A DNA stretch of 64,000 nt from JBOFSQ01 sp051651625 (GTDB lineage: Bacteria; Planctomycetota; Planctomycetia; Pirellulales; Thermoguttaceae), in contig JBOFSQ010000065.1 of the NCBI GenBank assembly GCA_051651625.1, positions 186,001 to 250,000 of the forward strand, written 5' to 3'. The notes under the pieces were generated by a model. It searched no databases. It saw only the letters and a list, made by a program, of their open reading frames with translations, and was not told the origin of the DNA. The first letter of the stretch is position 1; each line of letters opens with the position of its first letter. A program made the position numbers and the translations under genes. Shown here one piece after another: positions 17,154-25,404 of the stretch.

Positions 17154-17953
17154 AATCAAAGAAATCAATAAATCGAATTGAATGCCGCGACTCGATTGCG
17201 GCGATGCGCGATATGAATGCGGGGACGATTGATCTCGTCTTCGCTGATCCACCGTACAACATCGGTTACGACTACGATGTTTACAACGACAGCCGTTCCG
17301 CCGACGACTATCTTGCGTGGGCACGCGAATGGACGACGCAGGTACACCGCGTTCTCAAACCAACCGGAACGTTTTGGCTTGCCGTTGGCGACGACTTCGC
17401 CGCCGAACACAAAGTTATGCTGACGCGAGAAGTTGGGTTTCACTGCCGCTCGTGGGTGATTTGGTATTACACGTTTGGCGTTAATTGCGTTCGGAAGTTT
17501 ACGCGGTCGCACACGCATCTCTTCCACTTCGTCAAAGACGCGAAGCAATTTACGTTCAACGATGAAGCGATTCGCGTTCCGAGTGCGCGGCAACTCGTTT
17601 ACAAAGACAAGCGGGCGAACCCGAAGGGGAGAATCCCCGATGATACTTGGATATTGCGTCCGCAGGACGCGCCGGGACTCGGTGGAGAGAGCGACGTTTG
17701 GTTTGAACCGCGTGTTTGCGGCACGTTCAAGGAGCGTCAAGGTTGGCACGGTTGCCAAATGCCGGAGACGATTCTCGACCGCATCATTCGCGTATCGAGC
17801 AACACGGGCGACACCGTTCTCGACCCGTTTCTCGGCAGCGGCACGACGGTCGTCGTTGCAAAGAAACTTGGCCGAAAGTACATCGGATTCGACATCTCAC
17901 CAGAGTACGTCGATAACTGCCGCACGCGGCTCGATAATACGGTGGAAACTTGA
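17150..17953 (+). CDS. Site-specific DNA methyltransferase (N4-C/N6-A, DPPY type)
   Basis: A 267-residue amino-methyltransferase. Motif IV DPPY (residues 33-36, in IDLVFADPPYNIGYDYD) precedes the SAM-binding motif I FLGSGTT (in TVLDPFLGSGTTVVVAKKLG), so the motif order is that of the beta class. A third block, GRKYIGFDISPEYVDNCRTR, completes the fold. No restriction endonuclease or specificity subunit is adjacent, so it is an orphan enzyme; the target sequence is unknown. The start is the ATG within the ATGA overlap with the pseudopilin gene; a longer frame reaching back to 16841 is the antiphase shadow of that gene. The family call is secure, its role is not. Confidence 0.9.
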   Translation: MKSKKSINRIECRDSIAAMRDMNAGTIDLVFADPPYNIGYDYDVYNDSRSADDYLAWAREWTTQVHRVLKPTGTFWLAVGDDFAAEHKVMLTREVGFHCRSWVIWYYTFGVNCVRKFTRSHTHLFHFVKDAKQFTFNDEAIRVPSARQLVYKDKRANPKGRIPDDTWILRPQDAPGLGGESDVWFEPRVCGTFKERQGWHGCQMPETILDRIIRVSSNTGDTVLDPFLGSGTTVVVAKKLGRKYIGFDISPEYVDNCRTRLDNTVET

Positions 17954-17955
17954 AT

Positions 17956-18098
17956 AGACTTGTTCGGAAACATCAAATTGGGGCGATTTGGTAGTTCTGG
18001 TTCGGCATAGCCGAACCCTCCAGTTATCAACGCCGTAGGCGTTTGGAGGGTTCGGCTATGCCGAACCGATGTGCGGGTGCAAGTTTCCGAAAAAGTCT
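17956..18098 (-). repeat. Repeat B copy 4 (MITE-like), full length 143 bp
   Basis: One of two complete 143-bp copies. It starts AGACTTGTTCGGAAAC and ends TTTCCGAAAAAGTCT, with inverted internal hairpins, and lies in the opposite orientation to copy 5. It begins 3 bp after the methyltransferase stop, in a convergent intergenic region. Confidence 0.88.
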
Positions 18099-18136
18099 AT
18101 TGCACGCCGACACAAGTCGTGGCGTGAACATTTCCA

Positions 18137-18610
18137 TTATCGGTCTGGAACCAACTCACGAGCGGCTTTGCCAGCGTCGAGCGGGTAGTCTTTCGTCCCC
18201 TTCTTGACTTCGATCTCCAGCGATGTTGTATCCTTGTCGCCGAGCTTCGTATCGACCAGAGAATACGACTTGACTGCCGCTGGTGGCGTTACTGCTGCAA
18301 CCGACGACGAGACAGGTTTTGGCATCTCCGTTTCGATCTTTCGGATCGTCACTTTGAACTTCCCCGCGATAGCACCTTCGTATTTGTCGCTAGTGAAGAT
18401 GCGGGCACGCCCGCTGGCATCGGTGGAACCAACACCATTCCAGTTGGAATTGTCGGCAGGATGTAGCACAACGTTGGCGTCAGTGAGCGGTTTCCCGTCT
18501 TGGGTCAAAACGACAACGCACGGAAAGATCGGCGGCATCCCGTCCGGGAGTTTCGGGCCGCAGCCGAACGCCAACACAAGAGACAACGCAAGCAATGAGA
18601 GTTTTTTCAT
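18137..18610 (-). CDS. Small lipoprotein with carboxypeptidase-regulatory-like domain
   Basis: A 157-residue protein with a lipobox (ALSLVLAFGCGPK, Cys at about residue 17). A single transthyretin/carboxypeptidase-regulatory-like beta sandwich follows (VVLTQDGKPLTDANVVLHPA...GSTDASGRARI...GKFKVTIRK). Such lipoproteins commonly accompany DUF1559 genes in planctomycetes, and here it is 31 bp downstream of one. It is probably anchored to a membrane. Function unknown. It is the second such unit in this cluster; compare 19974-20432. Confidence 0.78.
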   Translation of the reverse strand: MKKLSLLALSLVLAFGCGPKLPDGMPPIFPCVVVLTQDGKPLTDANVVLHPADNSNWNGVGSTDASGRARIFTSDKYEGAIAGKFKVTIRKIETEMPKPVSSSVAAVTPPAAVKSYSLVDTKLGDKDTTSLEIEVKKGTKDYPLDAGKAARELVPDR

Positions 18611-18641
18611 GGGAAGACCTTTCTGGGGGTATTATGTTTGT

Positions 18642-19802
18642 TCACAACGCTTTCGATTCGCCGCAATTAGGCGTTCCTGCTGCTCCCCACACGCCGTAGG
18701 GGCTGGCGGTCATGCCGTTGCTATATTGTCCCGCTGCACCGTTGCCACAGTCAATCGTGTCGGAAACAAAACGGACAGCACCGTCAAACATTCCAACATT
18801 CACACCACCAGAGTGATTGCTCGATGGCGGAAGAAGTGAAACGTCACTATTGTCGGAGTTGGCGTTGGCATTTTGGCACGCGGTAGAATTGGGCGGCATT
18901 ACTGTACTGAAAGCGCAGTACGCTGGGCGACCATCCCAGAACCGTCCACCACGCTGCGCACTTTGAACTTCGTTACCAGTGAACGGTGCTGACGCTGGAA
19001 CAGGGGCCATGACATTCACGCTCGACTTGAATGTCTTTCTGTTCGCCGGATCGGTGAGCACCGAGATACTGCACTTGCCGATTGGTCCACCACCAGTTGC
19101 GTTGTCCGGTGCTGGTCCTGTTACGACAGCAATTCCGCCCTTCACATCACGATAACTCGCCGATGGTGCCACTATCGTTTCACTCACTGCGACGGTGTTG
19201 GAAGTGCCATCGGTCACAAATGACAAACTCCGCCAGACGCCGGGCATAAATGCCGTGCGGTCACGAACTCCGCTCCCACCGTTATCCACATTCCACATTC
19301 CGTCACTTGTTGAGAAGACGACATTGGACGGCGCATACTGTAGGCTTCGTCCATTGCTATCCGATGGACAGAGCAACGTCGCTACCTTGTCGGCGAGCAG
19401 TGCGTGTGGATTCCAAGTGTACTGCAACGTTGCGTCGGACTGAATCGCGTCGTAGCGAGCCTGCTGCTCGTAGTACGGCATGAGGGCGTAGCGGATACTC
19501 CAAGTACCCGGCGAACCAGCGGTCGGATTCGCCGGATCAACCATGGTTCCACCTTTCCACGCACGCATTGCGGGGAGCCGCTTTGCAACGTCGTGGTAGT
19601 TTTGGAGTGCGAGTGAGAGTTGCTTGATACCGTTTGTACACTGCATTCGTCGCGCCGCTTCACGCGCCGCCTGTACGGCAGGCAAGAGAAGCGCGACCAA
19701 GACACCAATGATCGCTATCACGACCAAAAGCTCCACTAACGTAAAGCCGCGACGGCGCGAGACCAACACGGCACGCATCACACAATCAAAAAACTTGTCC
19801 AT
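18642..19802 (-). CDS. DUF1559 prepilin-like protein A
   Basis: A 386-residue protein with a strong type IV prepilin signal (RRRGFTLVELLVVIAIIGV) and the DUF1559 start AVQAAREAARRMQCTNGIKQ. Near the C-terminus it has the H-X9-DG motif: SNHSGGVNVGMFDGAVRFVSD. DUF1559 proteins occur in large numbers in planctomycetes as pseudopilin-like surface proteins of unknown role. AAGGAGC 8 bp before the ATG at 19802 supports this start. Order on the minus strand is DUF1559-B, lipoprotein B, DUF1559-A, lipoprotein A. Confidence 0.9.
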   Translation of the reverse strand: MDKFFDCVMRAVLVSRRRGFTLVELLVVIAIIGVLVALLLPAVQAAREAARRMQCTNGIKQLSLALQNYHDVAKRLPAMRAWKGGTMVDPANPTAGSPGTWSIRYALMPYYEQQARYDAIQSDATLQYTWNPHALLADKVATLLCPSDSNGRSLQYAPSNVVFSTSDGMWNVDNGGSGVRDRTAFMPGVWRSLSFVTDGTSNTVAVSETIVAPSASYRDVKGGIAVVTGPAPDNATGGGPIGKCSISVLTDPANRKTFKSSVNVMAPVPASAPFTGNEVQSAQRGGRFWDGRPAYCAFSTVMPPNSTACQNANANSDNSDVSLLPPSSNHSGGVNVGMFDGAVRFVSDTIDCGNGAAGQYSNGMTASPYGVWGAAGTPNCGESKAL

Positions 19803-19887
19803 TGTTTTGCTCCTTGAAATTGAAGTTGAAACAGAAATAAGCGTTCACGAATTGTTTCACTACTATATTGTCGTGAACGCGGCGTGT

Positions 19888-19950
19888 GTTTGCCCCGACG
19901 GGGCAAATACGTCAACGGTAACGCAGGGGATTCCGTGAACGGTCACAAAC
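19888..19950. repeat. TTTGCCCCGACGGGGCAAA hairpin with flanking repeat words
   Basis: A 19-bp perfect palindrome (about 19890-19908) lies between DUF1559-A and the upstream lipoprotein and is followed by CCGTGAACGGTCAC. The same palindrome with CCGTGAACGGTT occurs at about 38940-38993. It may end or attenuate transcripts. Confidence 0.6.
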
Positions 19951-19973
19951 GAAAACATCCCAAGCCACGGTCA

Positions 19974-20432
19974 TCACTTCGACTTGAGCTGGAAGTCAAA
20001 CTTGTTCTTCTTCCCTTTCTCGACTACCACGGGGCCGAGTCCCGATGTCGCCGACGAGTTGTAGTTTGCGGGAACGATGTCGATAGACTTCGGTTGGGCG
20101 TTACCATACTTCGCGTGGTATTCCTCGAAGGAAAGATTCTGTCCTTCAATCACAACCTTTGAACAAGAGACACCATACTCGCCGGGAAGAAGTCCCGAAC
20201 CGGGAATCGCACTCCCCGTCGTCACCGTGTAATGTCCCTTTGCATCGGTTAGACCGCCGCCGGACGTACCGTCTGAACTCTTTGACGAGAAGTTTACGTT
20301 ACACTCCGCCAGTGGGACACCATCAAGCGTTACGACTCCCTCTACAAACGTCGTGTTGAGCGAGTTCTTCTGTTCGCACCCGAACGAAAGAACTACACTC
20401 AACGCGACCAAACAAATCGACAACTTGTTCAT
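19974..20432 (-). CDS. Small lipoprotein with transthyretin-like domain
   Basis: A 152-residue protein with a lipobox (VALSVVLSFGCEQK). One beta-sandwich domain follows: VEGVVTLDGVPLAECNVNFSS, then GLTDAKGHYTVTTG and LPGEYGVSCSKVVI. It is the parallel of the lipoprotein at 18137-18610 and directly follows DUF1559-B. The ATG at 20430-20432 is preferred over one 14 codons upstream because GGAGAG lies before it and the signal peptide starts there. Function unknown. Confidence 0.77.
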   Translation of the reverse strand: MNKLSICLVALSVVLSFGCEQKNSLNTTFVEGVVTLDGVPLAECNVNFSSKSSDGTSGGGLTDAKGHYTVTTGSAIPGSGLLPGEYGVSCSKVVIEGQNLSFEEYHAKYGNAQPKSIDIVPANYNSSATSGLGPVVVEKGKKNKFDFQLKSK

Positions 20433-20480
20433 GACAAAATCTCTCCACAAAAGGAAAACGGAAAACACGTTCACAACACG

Positions 20481-21742
20481 CTACGGTAACGCCGCCGTCT
20501 CGCCACCATTGATTGAACCGAGTTCAGCCCAAAGACCATAGCTGAATGCTCCCGTGCCGTCGTATGGCGAGGCTGGTGGATCATCTGGAGTTTGGTTTGA
20601 AACTTTTCGGGTAAGATTGTCGGTTTTGATCGTATCGCTGACGAACCTCACGCTGGCATCAATGAGACCAACTTGAACTCCCCCCGCGTGGTTACTGCTT
20701 GCGGAGACCCAAGTGTAACCCCAACCGCTGTGACAACTCGGACTATTCGGCGGAAGAAGTGTATAGAAGGCGACGGGCTGCACATATTCGTCCCAAGCCC
20801 GCATGCCGAGATTGTGCCCATTGTCGTTTAGCGTTGCCTGCGTTGCACTCAAAAAGTCTCCATTTGAGCCTTTGACATTGAGACAATTTTGTGGAACCTG
20901 ATTGTAGTGGGAAGCAGGCCCGTTAGCGATGCGCATCTTGTATTTTCCACCCGCTGCACCACTTGAACGGTCGTGAAGTATACCTTCGGAGAGAAGTATG
21001 GTGTTACTTGTCCCGTCGGTCACTTTCTCGAAGCCAGCGTCTTCCGTGGCGGTGAGCCAACTTCGCTTTGCTGGGCGGTTGTATACCGCCGCCAAATCGG
21101 CACGCGAGCCGCGGTAGCTGGTGAAGGTGTTCATGCCGCTGTCCCAGATCGTAGCGTTGTCGTCCGACGGACAGAGGAGCGGGGTGAGAAACGCTTTGCC
21201 TCTATCGTATGCGGTGACGTTTGTGGTGAGTGGGTTGCCACTAGCATCCACATTCGGTCTCATGATGTCATCGTAGATCGCCGTCTGCTCCATGTACGGC
21301 AGAAGAAGCGGGAGAAACCCGGCGCGTATAACCGTATACGTTCCACGATTATAGTTTGGGTCGCCCGACATTCGCGGGAACCGCTTCTGCGTGTCGTGGA
21401 AGTTGTGGAGCGAGAGCGCGAGTTGTTTGACGTTATTTGAGCACTGCATCCGTCTCGCCGCTTCGCGCGCAGCTTGCACGGCGGGCAAGAGGAGAGCGAC
21501 CAAGACGCCGATGATCGCGATCACGACGAGCAGTTCCACCAGCGTGAAACCAAGGCGGCAAATGAAACCGAGAGAACGGCTTCGAGAAGCAGAGAAAGGA
21601 ACAGGAGCACGAGCACTGCGAAGTCTACGCAGCTTGCCCCCCCCCCCAGTTTAACAAAACTCACAGGGCCGGTAACGTCACAGGCCGCACCGAGAACCGT
21701 GGCAAACAAATGCCACACAAATCGCACAAACATTTTGTCCAT
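20481..21742 (-). CDS. DUF1559 prepilin-like protein B, start and body in different frames
   Basis: The body (20481 to about 21555) encodes GFTLVELLVVIAIIGV, AVQAAREAARRMQCSNNVKQ and the C-terminal SNHAGGVQVGLIDASVRFV, a DUF1559 protein. There is no ATG in this frame near the prepilin leader. The only good start is the ATG at 21740-21742 with AAGGAGGTG before it, but its frame (MDKMFVRFVWHLF...) runs out at about 21521. The two frames meet through a run of 11 G (21637-21647 on the plus strand as C). Twelve or nine G would join them into one open frame with no stop. The H-X9-DG motif reads DA instead of DG. A GTG at 21539 is unlikely because it falls inside the prepilin motif. Either phase-variable, a decaying gene or a homopolymer error. 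Confidence 0.75.
21637..21647 (-). repeat. Homopolymer of 11 G in the 5' part of DUF1559-B
   Basis: Eleven C on the plus strand (G in the coding strand) lie about 95 bp after the start codon at 21742. The run separates the frame with the good ribosome site from the frame with the prepilin motif. Length changes here would switch the gene on or off. Confidence 0.9.
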
Positions 21743-21885
21743 CGTACACCTCCTTCATCAAGTTATGGGACGCACAGAAAACGAAACCACACATCGAAAC
21801 AACACGAGATAAACGACCCAGCTACAGCAACTCCTTTCACAAAAACATAACTTCACAGCAAAAAATCGCAAAGCCAACAGTGCGG

Positions 21886-21914
21886 AGCATACACCCGACT
21901 TCAAGATGTGTCAA
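21886..21914 (-). promoter_or_regulatory. Sigma70-like promoter of the DUF1559-B cluster
   Basis: On the minus strand TTGACA (21914-21909), a 17-bp spacer and TATGCT (21891-21886) lie about 145 bp before the ATG at 21742. This is the best promoter match seen in the window and supports 21742 as the real 5' end of the gene. Confidence 0.6.
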
Positions 21915-22248
21915 TAGGGGATTTTGTGTAAGATAGAGACACGCGGATTTCGGTTGCGGAAAATCGGTTGGTGGCGTCTGATCGTTGACAGACGGAGAGT
22001 GCGAGCCATTCCCGCAATAGGTCCAGACGGGTTAGTGATTCCAGAGTCCGTTGTGACCGTCTGGGCGACGTAACGTGTGCAATCGTGCCCGCAACGTCTT
22101 CGCTTTAGATTCCCGCCGAGTACGGGGGTAGGGGACGGACACCGTGGGTTACGCGAATGAAGTTTGTGCGATTAACCGTTGAACGCTTACGGAAATACAA
22201 TCGCAAATTATCCGTGAGTGGCCAGTTTCATCACGTTTTGAGTATAGC
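21915..22248. other. Intergenic stretch with repeat-D remnant
   Basis: No gene is supported. Around 22076-22125 the words GTGTGCAATCGTG ... CTTCGCTTTAGATTCC match the right arm of the composite repeats at 43381-43440 and 60196-60251, but the terminal palindrome has decayed. The rest shows nothing recognisable. Confidence 0.5.
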
Positions 22249-24309
22249 CTACATCGTAAAGCCCTGCTGTTTCGCCCTTCTTTGCTGTGCGATATGTGGA
22301 TTCGCTGCGAAAAACTCTGCGTCGCTTGGACGGTTTGCGTCTCGTCGCAGACGGAACTTGCCGACAAGCGTCTTCAAGATTTCCGCTTCTTCTGAAAGCG
22401 TTGTCGATTGAGCCGAGGTCTCTTCTGCACTCGATGCGTTCGATTGTGTCACGCCTTCGATTTGCCTCACACCTTCCAAAACTTGCGAAACCCCCTCCGA
22501 TTGTTGTTTGCTGCTAACCGCAATTTCATGCACAAGTCCCGACACCTCCCGCTGCGATGCGACGATTTTGTCGAGAACGCCTCCCGTTTTTTCCGCAAGA
22601 CTCGCGCCCGACTCGATCTGCTTTGTACTCTGGTCGATCAAGTCCGCCGTTTCTTTCGCCGCTTTCGCACTCCGTGCCGCAAGATTCCTTACCTCTTCGG
22701 CGACAACAGCAAACCCCTTTCCGTGCTGACCAGCGCGGGCTGCTTCGACCGCTGCATTCAAGGCGAGCAAGTTCGTCTGAAACGCAATGTCGTCGATCAT
22801 TTTGATGACTTTTTTTACCGTCGTCGATGTCTCCGTGATTTCACGCATCGAACCGAGCAACTGCTGCATGAGCGACTGACCGTCCACCGCAATTGTGTTT
22901 GTCGTGGCGACCGCTGTTGTTGAATTCGCCGCCGTTCCTTCGTTCGCTTTTGATTGTTGTTGTAAGGTCGTCATCACCGCCGAAATTTCTTCAATACTCG
23001 CCGCCGACTCCGATGCCCCAGACGAAAGTTGCTGCGACGCGATAGAAATCTGTCCCGCTCCACTCTCGACAATATCAACCGCCTTCAAGACAGCTTCGAG
23101 AGTCATGTTGATTGAGGCGATCATCGAAGCGAGACTTTTGTGGACCTGATCTTTCTCCCCTTTAACATCAACGTGAACTTTCCAATCCCCCGCTTCCAGT
23201 TTTGCGGCAAGCTCCGCAATGTAGCGCAATTCATCAATCATCTGCGAAAACGACTTCGCCATTTGGCCGACTTCATCTTTTCGGTTCAGATCACTCGCAG
23301 GAACCTGCAAACTGACATCTCCCGTTTCAGCAATGTACGCCATCGCACCTTGCGCGCGACGGAGAGGATGAATGATACTTTTCAACACGATAATACAGAG
23401 TATCCCCCAAAACAAGAGAGTGCCGATTATCGCAACAACAACACTGTTCGTGATACCGCTTCGCACCAAAGCATCTCCCTCCTCTGCCGACCGCGCACAG
23501 AAAATCGCACCAACTGTCTTACCGTCCGAACCGATTAGCGGCTGGTACGCAGCATGCATCTGGACACCAAAGACCGTGACACGGTTCATGAAGTTCTCTT
23601 GTTGATCGAATAAATGATTCAAAACCTCTTTGCTGTCAAGTTTTGTACCGACCGCTCTTTCCCCAGTCTGCGGATCGAGCAATGTGGTGCCGACGCGGGT
23701 GTCGCCGGAAAAGACTGTGTATTCGAGTCCGGTGTTCTTTTTCATAGCATCGACCCATTTGGTTCCGTCAAGACGAAATCCACCGGAAAGCGTTCCGATG
23801 ATTTTGCCATCTCGATTGCGAACTGGTGCGGAAGTGCGGACAGAGCAGGGATTATTCGGTGTCGATTCGAAATACGCAACGGGAGCCTTCCCATCGAGGG
23901 CATTTTTCAAACTCCCAAGAAATTCGAGAGTATCGCCGAACTTTGCTGGGTTTGCTGTTCTGAAGATAACTTTTCCATTCACATCACTGACCGTGAAAAA
24001 GTCGCTCTTGTTCGGCACATCGTATTTTTTGAAGAGTTCCTGCAAGGCGTCACGATTTTCAGTTTCGGTGTACTGAATGACCGCATCGAGCTTCGACATG
24101 CCTTCGACCTGCGCGATCAAGAGATCGTGTAGCTGGCTCATTTCGTTGGTCACACCTTGTACATAGCCATCCAGTTCGCTTTCCAAAACTTTATTGGTGA
24201 TGCTACGAAATGTCATTGCCGTGAACGTCATCGCAACGACGATCAACACGAGCGACATTCCGATGACGGGTACAAGGATTTTGGCGAGAATGCTGTGGAA
24301 GATTTTCAT
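22249..24309 (-). CDS. Methyl-accepting chemotaxis protein with Cache-type sensor
   Basis: A 686-residue chemoreceptor. It has an N-terminal membrane helix (ILVPVIGMSLVLIVVAMTF), a periplasmic Cache-like domain (about 40-295, with FFTVSDVNGKVIFRT and APVRNRDGKIIGTLSGGF), a second helix (SVVVAIIGTLLFWGILCIIV), a HAMP region, then a cytoplasmic signalling domain. The hairpin tip is conserved (IDDIAFQTNLLALNAAVEAARAG, HGKGFAVVAEEVRNLAARSA). It should report on a small ligand or redox cue to CheA/CheW, which are not in this window. Repeat E lies just upstream. The ligand is unknown. Confidence 0.92.
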   Translation of the reverse strand: MKIFHSILAKILVPVIGMSLVLIVVAMTFTAMTFRSITNKVLESELDGYVQGVTNEMSQLHDLLIAQVEGMSKLDAVIQYTETENRDALQELFKKYDVPNKSDFFTVSDVNGKVIFRTANPAKFGDTLEFLGSLKNALDGKAPVAYFESTPNNPCSVRTSAPVRNRDGKIIGTLSGGFRLDGTKWVDAMKKNTGLEYTVFSGDTRVGTTLLDPQTGERAVGTKLDSKEVLNHLFDQQENFMNRVTVFGVQMHAAYQPLIGSDGKTVGAIFCARSAEEGDALVRSGITNSVVVAIIGTLLFWGILCIIVLKSIIHPLRRAQGAMAYIAETGDVSLQVPASDLNRKDEVGQMAKSFSQMIDELRYIAELAAKLEAGDWKVHVDVKGEKDQVHKSLASMIASINMTLEAVLKAVDIVESGAGQISIASQQLSSGASESAASIEEISAVMTTLQQQSKANEGTAANSTTAVATTNTIAVDGQSLMQQLLGSMREITETSTTVKKVIKMIDDIAFQTNLLALNAAVEAARAGQHGKGFAVVAEEVRNLAARSAKAAKETADLIDQSTKQIESGASLAEKTGGVLDKIVASQREVSGLVHEIAVSSKQQSEGVSQVLEGVRQIEGVTQSNASSAEETSAQSTTLSEEAEILKTLVGKFRLRRDANRPSDAEFFAANPHIAQQRRAKQQGFTM

Positions 24310-24343
24310 TGGTTAGTTCAGTGGTGAAATGTGGTGAAGGTGA

Positions 24344-24446
24344 TATACTCAAGACGGTTTGAATTTCCCGTACCAAAACGGTAGCGGCCCATCGAGGCCG
24401 CGGCGCGACGGAGGGCGAAGCCAACAAATTGACCCGTAACGGGTCC
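24344..24446 (-). repeat. Repeat E copy 1
   Basis: A 103-bp element reading TATACTCAAGACGG ... TTTCCCGTACC on the plus strand, with a GCGGCCCATCGAGGCCGC stem and a GACCCGTAACGGGTC stem. It ends 34 bp upstream of the chemoreceptor start. The same-length copy 2 occupies the equivalent place at 57404-57506. Confidence 0.85.
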
Positions 24447-24459
24447 TTGTTTGATGCGG

Positions 24460-25128
24460 CTACTTGGTGATAGGCTTTGTACGCGCCAAATGCTCTAAAT
24501 GTGGTTCGAGCATGTTGTGCATGTGCTGTTCGAGTGTGACCAATCCCCTAGCATAAATCTGGGTCATTGTCGCACTATGAATGGTTTCACATATTGTGAA
24601 CGCACCAATCCTGATGTCATCAACGAATATCTCCCTACGTTCGACTCCGGCCTGAACGATATTGTAGAATGGTAGGAAGAACTGTTTTTTCGTGTATTCA
24701 AAAAAATCGTCTGGCACTGTTCCGGCAATCATAGTGCGTTGTCTGATAGCCACGTCAACAAAATCAGGACGTTCACTGTAAAATTCACACCATGTTGCCG
24801 CCATCTGACGTAGCTTCGTAATGCAATCTGCATTGGAGTCAACTATGGGTTGAGTACGCTTTTCCAGCATCTCACCGATCCATATAGAGAGTGCCCAAAA
24901 GAGGTATTCCTTACTAACAAAATACCTAAACACAGTACCGTTACTAACTCCGGCGAGGTCGGCGATTTTTTGTGTCTCCGCTTTGTGAAAACCGTTTTGA
25001 GCGAAGATTTTAGCTGCCGCATCAAAAATAGCGTCACGTTTGTCACGACTAAAGGAGGACGATACTTCTTCGCCAAATTGTGTATCAATAACGGTTTGGA
25101 ATGACACAATAGGGGCTTGAAACGGCAT
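24460..25128 (-). CDS. TetR/AcrR family transcriptional regulator
   Basis: A 222-residue regulator. The N-terminal helix-turn-helix is typical (RDAIFDAAAKIFAQNGF, IADLAGVSNGTVFRYFVSK, about residues 32-75). A helical ligand-binding domain follows. The ATG at 25126-25128 is preferred over one 13 codons upstream. A promoter (25204-25231) and an inverted repeat (25174-25191) precede the gene, suggesting autoregulation. Target and inducer are unknown; neighbouring candidates are the chemoreceptor and the more distant efflux genes. Confidence 0.87.
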   Translation of the reverse strand: MPFQAPIVSFQTVIDTQFGEEVSSSFSRDKRDAIFDAAAKIFAQNGFHKAETQKIADLAGVSNGTVFRYFVSKEYLFWALSIWIGEMLEKRTQPIVDSNADCITKLRQMAATWCEFYSERPDFVDVAIRQRTMIAGTVPDDFFEYTKKQFFLPFYNIVQAGVERREIFVDDIRIGAFTICETIHSATMTQIYARGLVTLEQHMHNMLEPHLEHLARTKPITK

Positions 25129-25173
25129 TGGACAACTCACAATCAGGAAATGTTCGGCAAGGAACAACAGTGG

Positions 25174-25191
25174 TGACTGACTTGCCAGTCA
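25174..25191. promoter_or_regulatory. Candidate TetR-type operator
   Basis: TGACTG-ACTTGC-CAGTCA is an exact 6+6 inverted repeat lying just downstream of the predicted -10 of the TetR gene, where a bound dimer would block its own transcription. The size suits a TetR site; assignment is inferred from position. Confidence 0.45.
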
Positions 25192-25203
25192 TTGAGAAAG
25201 GGG

Positions 25204-25231
25204 AGTTTAATCTCTTTTGGCGAAATGTCAA
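25204..25231 (-). promoter_or_regulatory. Sigma70-like promoter of the TetR gene
   Basis: On the minus strand TTGACA (25231-25226), a 16-bp spacer and TAAACT (25209-25204) lie about 80 bp before the ATG at 25128. Confidence 0.5.
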
Positions 25232-25261
25232 GAAGATTTTTTCTGGGTGGCTTTGTTCTAT

Positions 25262-25404
25262 AGACCTGTTCGGAAACTTGCACCCGCACATCGGTTCGGC
25301 ATAGCCGAACCCTCCAAACGCCTACGGCGTTGATAACTGGAGGGTTCGGCTATGCCGAACCAGAACTACCCAATCGCCCCAAATTGACGTTTTTGAACAA
25401 GTCT
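25262..25404 (+). repeat. Repeat B copy 5 (MITE-like), full length 143 bp
   Basis: The best reference copy. Left end AGACCTGTTCGGAAAC, right end GTTTTTGAACAAGTCT; inside are two mirror hairpins GGTTCGGCATAGCCGAACC around CGCCTACGGCG. The flanks are TAT on the left and TGT on the right. Confidence 0.9.

Noticed and set aside
20481..21539. DUF1559-B starting at GTG 21539
   Set aside because: This start falls inside the prepilin motif (within GFTLVELL), removing the leader; the upstream ATG with a ribosome site and promoter is more plausible.
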